Positions 43,037-51,591 of a DNA stretch of 64,000 nt are shown here, piece after piece. Below the pieces are notes generated by a model that ran no database searches, had not been told where the DNA came from, and worked only from the letters and a program-made list of their open reading frames with translations. The stretch comes from Ferrimonas pelagia (lineage in GTDB: Bacteria; Pseudomonadota; Gammaproteobacteria; Enterobacterales; Shewanellaceae): positions 1-64,000 of the forward strand of contig NZ_BAABJZ010000009.1 of assembly GCF_039543565.1 (NCBI RefSeq), given 5' to 3'. Both the position numbers and the translations under genes were made by a program. Numbering within the stretch: position 1 is the first letter of the stretch; each line of letters starts with the position of its first letter.

Positions 43037-44719
43037 ATGAAACCCAATTTTCGCTACTCCGCCCTAGCCCTGGCTCTGAGCATGACCGGCTTTAGCGCTG
43101 TCGCTGGCAACTCAGCCACAGTAAATGACCAAGGTACCGGCAACACCCTGACCATCAACCAAACCGGTAACAATACTGCCGAGATCCTGGCCCACGCCGA
43201 CAGCTCAGGCAACACCATCACCTATAACCAAGATGGTGATATGAACCAAGTGGTGGCTGAGATCTATCAAGGTGACAATAACGACGTTCTGGTGGATCAG
43301 ACCGGCGATGAAAACGTTGTTGAACTGGAAGTGACCGACGCCAGCGACGTCGGCAACTCTGTGGTATTAACCCAGGTTGGCGAGGAAGGTGCGACCGCAG
43401 CAGCGCAAGACAACCAGCAGATGGTCGTCGATGTCGATGGCGCCAATAACGTCATCAATGCACTGCAACAAGCCGGCGATGGCACCAATGACGGCGGCAG
43501 CCGCAATGGCGCTGGCATCGTTGGTAACCGTCTCTCCATCACCGTCGATGGCGACGGTAGCACGGTGGCCGATGTCAAACAGAGCGGTGACGGTAACAAC
43601 CTGCTCATTGACAGCGAAGGGGATGATAATGCCATTGCAGCCGATCAGATCGGCGACAACAACGTGGCTGAAATTCAAAACAACGGCGGCCGGCGCTCTC
43701 AGGCTGACGACAACCACGTTGCAGTGATGCAAACCGGCAACGACAACTACGCCCGCATCACTAACGACGACGGAAGTGATGATAATGGCGATACCAGTAC
43801 CCGCACAGGCGGCTTTACCATCACGCAAAACGGCGACCACAACTTCGCCAGCATCGACAATGGCGCGCTGGCTGAAGAAAACAACATCAGCATCCTGCAG
43901 AGCAATGGGATGGGCAACAGTGCCGTGGTGAATAATGGCTGGGGCGGCGACGCCAACACCATTGACGTCAAGCAGCTGGACGGCAGCTCAAACCAAGCGA
44001 CAGTGAACAACACTGGCAGCAGTGGCGATCGCAACAGCTTCACCATTTTGCAAAAAAATGGCGATGGCAACATCGCCCGCATCGCCAACAACGGTGGCGA
44101 TGACAACAAGGACGTCGGCTTTGCCATCACCCAGGACGGGGCAAGCAACCAAGCTTACCTGACACAGGAAGATGGCACCGACTTTAACGACGTTTCTGCT
44201 TACCAGCAGGGTGACAGCAACCAGGCCACCATCAACCTGGATGGCCAAAAACCCGCTTGGTACAACGACAATACCTACGTTGACTTCTCTGTATCCCAGA
44301 TGGGGAACGGCAACATCGCCACCGTCGATGGCAATGGTGTCAACAACACGACGGTCATGGTCGATCAGTACGACAACGACAATAAAGCCAACTTGGTGCT
44401 CAATGGCGTGACCAACAGCACCATCACCACTGAGCAGAAAGGTGCAGCCGATGCCGATCAGGGCATGAACAGCATCGATCTCTTGGTCAGTGGCGACAAT
44501 GCCTACGCCATGCTGACGCAAACCGGTTTCGATAACACCATCGGCGGAGAGTTGGATGGCTCCGGCGCGTTTGAGATGAATGGCAATGACTTGAGCCTGA
44601 CTGTGACGCAAACCGGTGACATGAACGCCGTCGCCGGTTCACAGTCTGGCACCGGTTTTTCGGCCACCGTCACACAGTTGGGCAATGGCAACCTGACCAC
44701 CATCAATCAGGGCATGTAA
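43037..44719 (+). CDS. Large curlin subunit 2 (CsgA-like, 560 aa)
   Basis: A secreted curlin-type protein with signal peptide MKPNFRYSALALALSMTGFSAVA and about twenty imperfect repeats of the N-x5-Q type (NTLTINQTGNN, NDVLVDQTGDEN, NNLLIDSEGDDN, NNVAEIQNNGG, LSLTVTQTGDMN, SATVTQLGNGN). It is almost four times as long as E. coli CsgA, strongly acidic, and lacks cysteine. A good ribosome binding site (AAAGGA) precedes the ATG. It ends with a regular repeat, as fibre-forming curlins do. It probably forms, with subunit 1, an extracellular amyloid. Confidence 0.8.
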   Translation: MKPNFRYSALALALSMTGFSAVAGNSATVNDQGTGNTLTINQTGNNTAEILAHADSSGNTITYNQDGDMNQVVAEIYQGDNNDVLVDQTGDENVVELEVTDASDVGNSVVLTQVGEEGATAAAQDNQQMVVDVDGANNVINALQQAGDGTNDGGSRNGAGIVGNRLSITVDGDGSTVADVKQSGDGNNLLIDSEGDDNAIAADQIGDNNVAEIQNNGGRRSQADDNHVAVMQTGNDNYARITNDDGSDDNGDTSTRTGGFTITQNGDHNFASIDNGALAEENNISILQSNGMGNSAVVNNGWGGDANTIDVKQLDGSSNQATVNNTGSSGDRNSFTILQKNGDGNIARIANNGGDDNKDVGFAITQDGASNQAYLTQEDGTDFNDVSAYQQGDSNQATINLDGQKPAWYNDNTYVDFSVSQMGNGNIATVDGNGVNNTTVMVDQYDNDNKANLVLNGVTNSTITTEQKGAADADQGMNSIDLLVSGDNAYAMLTQTGFDNTIGGELDGSGAFEMNGNDLSLTVTQTGDMNAVAGSQSGTGFSATVTQLGNGNLTTINQGM

Positions 44720-44741
44720 TACCCGGATAAATGGCCACAAA

Positions 44742-44769
44742 AAAGGGCGTCGCTTTTGCGACGCCCTTT
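44742..44769. terminator. Bidirectional terminator between curlin 2 and csgD-like gene
   Basis: A perfect 12-bp stem (44742-44753 with 44758-44769, TTTT loop) has A- and T-rich flanks on both sides. It ends the curlin transcript and probably also the convergent regulator gene. Confidence 0.88.
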
Positions 44770-44795
44770 CTGTTTGTCTCATAGCCGTTTTATGG

Positions 44796-45434
44796 TTAGG
44801 CCGTCATCCCCAGCTTGCCAATCATCTCCACCCGATTACGGGTCTCGGTTTTGCGAAATATCGAGGCCAGGTGTGCTTTGACGGTGTACTCACTGATAAA
44901 CAGCCGAGCGGCGATCTCCTTGTTGCGCGCCCCTTCGGCGACCAAGCGGGCCACACTCTGCTCCCGACTGGTGAGACGTTCCGTACTGGCATCCGTTTCC
45001 ACGCGATGCTGCTGAAACAGCAACTGCTCAATGGTCTGCTCCAAGGTACTACGCGAGTACCATAGCTCGCCCATTAAGATAGCTCGAACGGCAACCAGCA
45101 TGTTGTCAACCCGGGCGTTGTTAAAGATCAACCCGCGGATCCCGAGCTTCAGGGCATAGACCGGATCCGTCACTTTTTCCGACACATCAATCAGTATCAG
45201 GTTACGCATTGGCAACTTCCGCTCCAACCACACCGGGATCCCACGACTGGTCAAGTTTTCGTTGGATACTGAAACCAAGATCAGCACCTTAGGGTCATTG
45301 AGCAACACCGATTCAACGTCACAAAAACGACGGTATAACTTCATTTGATAGCCCATCGGGGTGCACAACAGCTGCAGCGGTGACGGCGTATCATCATTGC
45401 GCACAAAGCAAAGGGTTTGGAACGGATTACCCAT
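44796..45434 (-). CDS. csgD: CsgD-like LuxR-family biofilm regulator
   Basis: A 212-residue protein, close to the 216 of E. coli CsgD. The N-terminal part (residues 10-125) resembles an unphosphorylated receiver-like domain with LILVSVSNENLT, and the C-terminus (about 148-205) is a LuxR helix-turn-helix, LTSREQSVARLVAEGARNKEIAARLFISEYTVKAH. CsgD-type proteins switch on curlin genes, often under c-di-GMP control. The start at 45434 has GGAGG seven bases upstream. It is convergent to the curlin genes, unlike in E. coli, where csgD leads csgDEFG. Confidence 0.85.
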   Translation of the reverse strand: MGNPFQTLCFVRNDDTPSPLQLLCTPMGYQMKLYRRFCDVESVLLNDPKVLILVSVSNENLTSRGIPVWLERKLPMRNLILIDVSEKVTDPVYALKLGIRGLIFNNARVDNMLVAVRAILMGELWYSRSTLEQTIEQLLFQQHRVETDASTERLTSREQSVARLVAEGARNKEIAARLFISEYTVKAHLASIFRKTETRNRVEMIGKLGMTA

Positions 45435-45889
45435 GAGTGGCCTCCACAAAAAACCTTACACTAACAAATTATTAACACAGGCAAGTGCATTTCAGCAAGA
45501 CGTCTCAATAGACTGTTAATTAACAACAAGCTTCTAAAAGACTAGGGAAGGCAGAGTTTCGATTGGCATTCACCCAACAAAACTGTTAGGTCTGCCTTCA
45601 CCTTTTGATGGTAACCGTTCACTAGGTGTGAATAGACCCCACTTTCCTAGACACCCTGCGCGGGCCCAACAGCCCCAATATCAAACGCTGGCCTTTGCAC
45701 AGCTTTGGCAAGGCTTAACCGCACGCTAGTGCCGCAGTCATTGTCGCGTCTCACCGCTTCCTCTAGTGGCATCATTCCCATTGCGAATACAAGGATTTGG
45801 CGTTCGAATAGACGCCAGAAATTGTCCCCTTTCTTGGCCCATTATCGGGTATTCTGGGTGGCTCTTTAGGGATCTGAGAACGGAAGTCC
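45435..45889. other. Long divergent region csgD-like / serA
   Basis: This 455-bp gene-free stretch holds both promoters. Its left 120 bases are AT-rich, like the complex csgD promoter of enteric bacteria, with a 12-bp palindrome TGTTAATTAACA at 45514-45525 and a related ATTATTAACA half site near 45466. No small gene or RNA could be supported. Confidence 0.5.
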
Positions 45890-47122
45890 ATGAACCAATT
45901 ATCGCTGCATAAAGATAAGATCAACGTCCTGCTGCTGGAAGGGGTTCACCCCCGCGCGCAGGAAGTCTTCACCAACGCGGGCTACCGCAATGTCGAAGTG
46001 TTGAATGGCTCGTTGTCCCAGTCCGAACTGAAGGAAAAGATGCGCAATGTGCACTTTGTCGGCATTCGCTCCCGCACCCAACTGACCGCCGAAGTGCTGA
46101 GCAGCGCCGAAAAGTTAGCGGCGATCGGCTGCTTCTGTATCGGCACCAATCAGGTCGATCTGGGCACGGCCGAGCTGGCTGGCGTGCCGGTGTTTAATGC
46201 CCCATTCTCCAACACGCGCTCCGTGGCTGAGCTGGTGCTGGGCGAGATCCTGTTGCTGCTGCGCGGCATTCCCGAGAAGAATGCGCTGGCCCACCGCGGC
46301 GTCTGGAAGAAATCCGCCGCGGCCAGCTTTGAAGCCCGCGGTAAGGTACTGGGCATCGTCGGCTACGGCCACATCGGCACCCAATTGGGCGTGCTCGCCG
46401 AAGGGCTGGGGATGCGCGTGAAGTTCTACGACATCGAAAACAAGCTGCCGCTGGGCAATGCCGAGCAGGTGTCGACCCTGGATGCGTTGCTGGGCCAATC
46501 CGACGTCATCAGCCTGCATGTGCCGGAAACCGACGCTACCAAGAACATGCTGTCCGGACCACAGCTGTCTGCCATGCGCGACGGCAGCATCCTGATCAAC
46601 GCCTCGCGCGGCACCGTGGTCGATATCGACGCCTTATGTCAGGTGCTGCAAAATGGAAAATTGGCCGGTGCTGCCGTCGATGTTTTCCCCACCGAGCCCA
46701 AATCCAACAGTGAGGAGTTCACCAGCCCACTGCGCGAATTCGACAACGTGTTGCTGACTCCGCACGTCGGCGGCTCAACCCAGGAAGCGCAGGAGAACAT
46801 CGGCCTGGAGGTCGCCTCCAAGTTGGTGAAATACTCCGACAACGGCTCCACCCTGTCGGCGGTCAACTTCCCAGAGGTCTCCCTGCCACTGCATACCCAC
46901 TGTACCCGCTTGCTGCACGTTCACCGCAACGTGCCCGGCGTGCTGAATCAGATCAACCAAGCGTTCGCCGCCAAGGGGATCAACATCAGCGGTCAGTACC
47001 TGCAAACCACGGCTGAGATCGGCTATGTGGTGATGGACGTTGAAACCCACCACGCCGAAGAGGCTTTGATCGAGATGAAGCAGATCGACGGCACCATTCG
47101 CGCGCGGATGCTGCACGGCTAA
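45890..47122 (+). CDS. serA: D-3-phosphoglycerate dehydrogenase
   Basis: SerA makes 3-phosphohydroxypyruvate, the first step of serine synthesis. The 410-residue length is that of E. coli SerA. The N-terminal substrate domain has GIRSRTQLTAEVL, the NAD domain VLGIVGYGHIGTQLG and LINASRGTVVDIDAL with catalytic residues in LLTPHVGGSTQEAQ, and the C-terminal ACT domain (HRNVPGVLNQINQAFAAKGINI) binds the inhibitor serine. It is monocistronic with a strong terminator. Confidence 0.97.
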   Translation: MNQLSLHKDKINVLLLEGVHPRAQEVFTNAGYRNVEVLNGSLSQSELKEKMRNVHFVGIRSRTQLTAEVLSSAEKLAAIGCFCIGTNQVDLGTAELAGVPVFNAPFSNTRSVAELVLGEILLLLRGIPEKNALAHRGVWKKSAAASFEARGKVLGIVGYGHIGTQLGVLAEGLGMRVKFYDIENKLPLGNAEQVSTLDALLGQSDVISLHVPETDATKNMLSGPQLSAMRDGSILINASRGTVVDIDALCQVLQNGKLAGAAVDVFPTEPKSNSEEFTSPLREFDNVLLTPHVGGSTQEAQENIGLEVASKLVKYSDNGSTLSAVNFPEVSLPLHTHCTRLLHVHRNVPGVLNQINQAFAAKGINISGQYLQTTAEIGYVVMDVETHHAEEALIEMKQIDGTIRARMLHG

Positions 47123-47141
47123 ACTTGGATCAGCCGGATCA

Positions 47142-47177
47142 AAAACGCTCTAAACCTGACGGTTTAGAGCGTTTTTT
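47142..47177 (+). terminator. Terminator after serA
   Basis: A perfect 15-bp stem (47142-47156 with 47161-47175, loop TGAC) runs into six Ts. Its A-rich upstream arm makes it likely to work for the convergent ompW gene as well. Confidence 0.95.
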
Positions 47178-47204
47178 GCATTGGCCGAACCGACCATCAC
47201 GCCG

Positions 47205-47864
47205 TTAGAATTTGTAACCGACGGAGAGCATGTAGACCCAAGGATCGATGTCGGTCTTGATCGTCACAGGAACAGAACCTCCAATACCATTCGGTGTGTA
47301 ATCGAAATTCACATCGGTGCCGATATCGATATACCAGACTGAAGCGTTGAGCAGCCAAGTGTCATTCAATTGGTAGTCCAAGCCCGCCTGAGCCGCCCAA
47401 CCAACCGAAGTATCCAGATCCAAATTACTCAGTCGCCCGTCAACATCATTCGTAATTTTTTCATCAAAGAAGATCGTCACGTTCAAACCCGCGCCGATAT
47501 AGGGACGCAGCTGACTGCCGCTGTCACCAAAATAATATTGCGCCATTAAGGTTGGTGGCAGGTGCTTCACCTTGGCGATTTCAATATCAGCCACGCTAAC
47601 ATCGTGACTGAACGGCGTTGCTGCCAACAATTCAATGCCAATATTGTCGGTCGCCATATAGGTGAAATTCAGGCCCAGTTGCGTGTTATTTCCTACACTA
47701 AATTGTCCCAGATCATCGAGATCCGGCGTGACAACATTTTGAGAACTTTCATCCGGCGCAACGGTGGCCGAGCCGGCCCGAACTATGATGTCACCGGCTT
47801 GGTGGGCAAGCGCAGGAAGGGCACACGCTGCCAACAGGGCAGCAGACAACAGACGCAGTTTCAT
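47205..47864 (-). CDS. ompW: Outer-membrane protein OmpW family
   Basis: A 219-residue precursor with signal peptide MKLRLLSAALLAACALPALA. Mature start HQAGDIIVRAGSATVAPDESS and the strands QLGLNFTYMATDNIGIELLAATPFSHDV are typical of OmpW, and the C-terminus DIDPWVYMLSVGYKF has the terminal Phe. OmpW is an eight-stranded barrel with a hydrophobic channel for small apolar molecules. ATG at 47864 has AAGGAG upstream. Confidence 0.95.
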   Translation of the reverse strand: MKLRLLSAALLAACALPALAHQAGDIIVRAGSATVAPDESSQNVVTPDLDDLGQFSVGNNTQLGLNFTYMATDNIGIELLAATPFSHDVSVADIEIAKVKHLPPTLMAQYYFGDSGSQLRPYIGAGLNVTIFFDEKITNDVDGRLSNLDLDTSVGWAAQAGLDYQLNDTWLLNASVWYIDIGTDVNFDYTPNGIGGSVPVTIKTDIDPWVYMLSVGYKF

Positions 47865-48122
47865 TCATCACTCCTTGAGAACAACGTGCCGCTCAATCTG
47901 CGGCAGCTAAGAATTGCCCTCACCCTATAGCAAGCCCCGATAGAATATTTGATCGAGGGCAAGTTTCTTGTCAAAGCGTGATCTTTCAACGGGGTTAAAT
48001 GAGCAAGATCAATCTTTTCGAATGGTTTTCGCTGAGATCGCACAACGCTACCTGCGCCGGATCTCATCATCAGCTCCCGCTCAGATGCGATATCCTTAGG
48101 GCTCAACAGGATGGAGAGTTTC

Positions 48123-49016
48123 ATGATTCACGCGGATCTACACGGATTGACCCTATCCCGGTTCATCGCTGGTTACTGGCGCCTGCTTGACTGGCAAATG
48201 AGCCCTCAGCAGCGCCTGCGGTTTTTGCAGCAGCATCTTGAGCTGGGGATCAGCAGCTGCGATCACGCCGATATCTATGGCGATTACCAATGTGAGGCTG
48301 CGTTTGGTGAAGCCTTGCGGCTCAAACCGGCCCTGAGGCAACAACTTCAGCTGATCAGTAAATGTGGGATCTGCCTGCCCGGCCGCAAAGGCTATGAACT
48401 GCCGCACTACAACACCGGCGCGGGTCATATCCTGCACCAAGCCGAGCGTAGCCTGAACAAGCTCAACACCGACTATCTCGATCTGCTGCTGATCCACCGG
48501 CCCGATCCCTTAATGGACGCCGATGAGGTTGCACAGGCGCTTGAGCAGTTGCACCGGGATGGTAAGGTCCGTTATTTCGGCGTCTCCAACTTTACCCCGT
48601 CGCAGTTCGATCTGCTGCAATCACGCCTATCCCTCCCCCTGATCACCAACCAGATCGAGATCTCGCCGCTGCGCATGGCGCCACTGCACGATGGCACCTT
48701 AGATCACCTGCAGCAGCAGCGGATCCGGCCGATGGCCTGGTCCTGTCTCGGTGGCGGTCGCTTGTTCAGTCCTGAGGATCCACAGGCCCGCAGCATCCGC
48801 ATGGAGTTGCAGCACATCGCCGAAGAGATCGGAGCGGTAGGGATCGATCAGGTGCTGTATGCCTGGCTGCTGGCGCTGCCGAGTCAACCCTTGCCGATCT
48901 TGGGCAGCGGCAAGATAGAGCGGCTGCAACAGGCCTTGGGCGCACAGCAACTGGTGTTAACCCGAGAGCAGTGGTTTCGGATCTGGGTCGCGGCCACCGG
49001 TCACAACGTTCCCTAG
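48123..49016 (+). CDS. ydhF: YdhF-type aldo/keto reductase
   Basis: A 297-residue NADPH-dependent oxidoreductase with a TIM barrel. It lines up along its length with E. coli YdhF (298): SRFIAGYWRLLDW, the catalytic DHADIYGDYQCEAAFGEAL with Tyr, SKCGICLPGRKG, DLLLIHRPDPLMDADEVA, the GVSNFTPSQFDLLQ loop and LPILGSGKIERL. The start at 48123 was preferred because GGAGAG precedes it at proper distance; ATG at 48111 is four codons upstream. The substrate is unknown. Confidence 0.92.
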   Translation: MIHADLHGLTLSRFIAGYWRLLDWQMSPQQRLRFLQQHLELGISSCDHADIYGDYQCEAAFGEALRLKPALRQQLQLISKCGICLPGRKGYELPHYNTGAGHILHQAERSLNKLNTDYLDLLLIHRPDPLMDADEVAQALEQLHRDGKVRYFGVSNFTPSQFDLLQSRLSLPLITNQIEISPLRMAPLHDGTLDHLQQQRIRPMAWSCLGGGRLFSPEDPQARSIRMELQHIAEEIGAVGIDQVLYAWLLALPSQPLPILGSGKIERLQQALGAQQLVLTREQWFRIWVAATGHNVP

Positions 49017-49100
49017 CCCAACCAATACTCGGGCTCTGCCGGTTATTTTTCGGTCTCAGCCTTCAGCCCCGAAGCCACGCCGCATCCGATCGGCACACAT

Positions 49101-49133
49101 AAGAAAAACGGGCGCCCCATGGGACGCCCGTTT
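49101..49133 (-). terminator. Terminator after ybaY-type gene
   Basis: A stem of nine base pairs plus an inner CCC/GGG (49106-49133) is followed on the minus strand by TTTTTCTT, 19 bases past the stop of the lipoprotein gene. Confidence 0.8.
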
Positions 49134-49151
49134 CTGTTTGTCTGTAACGCG

Positions 49152-49541
49152 CTAGCGCGCCGCTTCCACCAATACCGTGGCGGTCAGCGCCCCATTGTTG
49201 ATCACCGGGAACTGGCGCTGGGTATGCAAAATGGTTTGGCCCTGCACCCGGACCGACGCCCACACCACATAATTGGCGCGCTTATCGATCTGGTCCTTGG
49301 GGATCGCGAAAAAGAACGGCACCGGCAATTTACCGACTTCGTAATCTTTCTGATCCAGCACCATGCCCGGCTTATCGGCGTCGATCACCGCCACCATAAT
49401 GCTGGAATTCGCCGGCAGCAGGGTCGCTTCCTTAAACGTCACCACGCCACTGAGACGAACCACATCCTCTTTCGACTCGTCCACCGTCACACAGGCGGTC
49501 AACAATAATGACAATAACGCAGCGGCAAACGCCCTAAACAT
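49152..49541 (-). CDS. YbaY-like lipoprotein
   Basis: A 129-residue lipoprotein with signal MFRAFAAALLSLLLTAC and Cys17 as lipid site. The mature beta-rich part (VRLSGVVTFKEATLLPANSSIMVAVID, LPVPFFFAIPKDQID, YVVWASVRVQGQTILHTQRQFPV in parts) matches the YbaY/GLEYA-like family of envelope lipoproteins with an early Pro-rich sandwich. Function of the family is unknown. It is monocistronic. Confidence 0.8.
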   Translation of the reverse strand: MFRAFAAALLSLLLTACVTVDESKEDVVRLSGVVTFKEATLLPANSSIMVAVIDADKPGMVLDQKDYEVGKLPVPFFFAIPKDQIDKRANYVVWASVRVQGQTILHTQRQFPVINNGALTATVLVEAAR

Positions 49542-49611
49542 AGGTTCGATCCTTCATTCTCTTTGCCGCCTGTTATAGCAACTGCCCCGCGCCAGAACAA
49601 GTCCGGCCCAC

Positions 49612-50973
49612 TTAGCCCGCGGTCGCAGTCTCACCTTTCCAGTTCAAAGTGGCCAGGTATGCCTTGGTGTCACCGATGATCTCTTTGCGCAGCAGCAACA
49701 GCGCGATCAGGTTCGGCACTGCCATCAGGCCATTCACCACATCCGCCAGCAGCCAGATCATATCCAGTTGCAGCAAGCCGCCGACGGCCACCAAGGATAC
49801 GAAGACCCAACGGTAAGGAGTGCGTCCGCGCTCACCCGCCAAAAACAACACTGCGCGCTCACCGTAATAACACCAACCCAAAATGGTGGTAAAGGCGAAG
49901 AACAGCAGGGCAACGGTCACCACCTTTTCACCGATGAAGGCGGACAGACCCGTCGCAAACGCCGAGGAGGTCATGGCCGCGCCAGCAAACTCACTTTGCC
50001 AAGCGCCGGTCATCACCAGCGCCAAACCGGTCAGAGTACAGATGATCAGAGTGTCAAACAGCGGACCGGTCATGGATACCAGCCCCTGCTCCACCGGTGA
50101 TTTGGTCTTGGCCGCAGCGGCAGCCATCGGCGCGCTGCCCAAACCGGCTTCGTTGGAGAACACCCCGCGGGCAATACCCATCTGAATGGCGTACATCACG
50201 GTCGCACCGGCAAAACCACCACCGGCGGCGACCGGATTGAAGGCACTTTCGAAGATCAAAGCAAAGGCCGCAGGCACAGCCGACGCGTTCAAACCCACCA
50301 AGGTCAGACAGGCCAGGACGTAGCCAATCGCCATGGTCGGTACCAAGGCACTGGCCACCTTGGCGATGCGTTTCACCCCCCCGATGATCACCGCACCGAC
50401 CAGCAGAGTCAGGATAACCATGGTGGCTTCACGAGGCACAGAGAAGGCGATATTGGCGCCATCAACAATGGCATTGACCTGGGGGAAGGTACCGATCCCA
50501 AAGAAGGCCACCATCAGCGCAAACACGGCAAAGATCTTCGCCAGCCACATGTGGCCAGTCCCTTTGGCGATGTAGTACATCGGCCCACCGACCTTCTCGC
50601 CACGATCATCGGTTTCCCGATATTTCACCGCCAACATACACTCGGCGTACTTGGTGGCCATGCCAAACAGGCCCGCCATCCACATCCAGAACAGCGCTCC
50701 GGGGCCGCCCAGCTTCACCGCCGTCGCCACACCGACGATGTTACCGGTACCGATGGTGGCCGCCAAAGCGGTACACAGAGCCGCAAAGCGACTGACGTCA
50801 CCCTGTTCATCGTCTTTGCGGAACATCAATTTCAACGCGAGAGGCAGCTTCATAAACTGCATAAAGCCAAGCTGAACAGTAAAGTAGATCCCGGTGCCGA
50901 CCAGGAGAATAAGGACGGGAGGTCCCCAGACCCAACTGCTTAAGGTATGTAGAATGGATTCGATGGCTTGCAT
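49612..50973 (-). CDS. Sodium:alanine/glycine symporter (AGCS family)
   Basis: A 453-residue inner-membrane protein that imports alanine or glycine with sodium. Family signatures are GTGIYFTVQLGFMQ near residue 30, ALAATIGTGNIVGVATAV (the sodium:alanine symporter signature), MWMAGLFGMATKYAECMLAVKYR, and GLGSAPMAAAAAKTKSP. ATG at 50973 is preceded by AGAGGA; the open frame up to 51093 runs through leader sequence. A tandem glycine riboswitch stands in the leader, showing that glycine is the regulating and probably the transported molecule. Confidence 0.95.
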   Translation of the reverse strand: MQAIESILHTLSSWVWGPPVLILLVGTGIYFTVQLGFMQFMKLPLALKLMFRKDDEQGDVSRFAALCTALAATIGTGNIVGVATAVKLGGPGALFWMWMAGLFGMATKYAECMLAVKYRETDDRGEKVGGPMYYIAKGTGHMWLAKIFAVFALMVAFFGIGTFPQVNAIVDGANIAFSVPREATMVILTLLVGAVIIGGVKRIAKVASALVPTMAIGYVLACLTLVGLNASAVPAAFALIFESAFNPVAAGGGFAGATVMYAIQMGIARGVFSNEAGLGSAPMAAAAAKTKSPVEQGLVSMTGPLFDTLIICTLTGLALVMTGAWQSEFAGAAMTSSAFATGLSAFIGEKVVTVALLFFAFTTILGWCYYGERAVLFLAGERGRTPYRWVFVSLVAVGGLLQLDMIWLLADVVNGLMAVPNLIALLLLRKEIIGDTKAYLATLNWKGETATAG

Positions 50974-51130
50974 GTCAGTTTTCCTCTTGTGCGACAGCAT
51001 AAACAGCAAAAGAGGAGAAACCATGATGGACCGGGCGCGAGATGGCGGCGTGCCTTCCCACTGCCCGCAGTAAAGCAGCAGTGCGATCAACAAGTCAAAG
51101 CGATGGGATCCATCCTATGGCTTGTCTTAA

Positions 51131-51320
51131 CACCTCTGTCCTTTGTGCCTGAGCGTTTCACCCTTTCCCCTATGGGGAAAAGGGCTTGCGCCTTCGGCGT
51201 CCAAATCAATGGAACTCTCCAGAGGCTCGTCCAGTACCAGTCCTCGTCGGTCAAAACCGACACCTGAAAGATTTACTTCTTCGGCGGGCGTGCTGTGCGA
51301 TCAGCGTGCCACTCTCCTGA
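51131..51320 (-). ncRNA. Tandem glycine riboswitch
   Basis: Two glycine aptamers follow one another on the minus strand. The first begins GGAGAGTGGC (51308-51317) and contains CGCCGAAGAAGTAA and TTTCAGGT followed by GACGAGGACTGG. The second begins GGAGAGTTCC (about 51211-51220) and holds CGCCGAAGGCGCAAGC, then AAACGCTCAGGCA and GGACAGAGG (51133-51141). These conserved segments are those of the gcvT-type glycine riboswitch, here about 160 bases upstream of the symporter ATG. In related bacteria the tandem switch controls glycine export or use genes. Confidence 0.95.
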
Positions 51321-51504
51321 TACCTTCATCCGAGTTTCCCAAGCTTGCGCCGGGGAGCAGGCACTTTAGCAAACTGAGCCGACGGCGCTAGCGGTTAAGC
51401 ACGATCCCGATCACACTTGCCCAAAGGACTCAGCGCCGAGATAACTTCGAGCGATGATCCTATCGGCGACAGGCACACCGCTGATGAGGACAAATCGGCC
51501 CTAG

Positions 51505-51530
51505 CAAAAAGGCCACCCAAGTGGTGGCCT
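51505..51530 (-). terminator. Terminator after tesB
   Basis: A stem AGGCCACC/GGTGGCCT (51510-51517 with 51523-51530) is followed on the minus strand by five Ts. It lies 61 bases past the tesB stop. Confidence 0.75.
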
Positions 51531-51591
51531 CCTCATCAACGGCGTCGCATCAAATACAGCCAACGCTCGCACCGTCTATTCGCTGTAACGG

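Noticed and set aside
41633..44719. Repeated DNA that might be mistaken for CRISPR or tandem repeats
   Set aside because: The repeats are in-frame, imperfect curlin units; no constant repeat with unique spacers is present.
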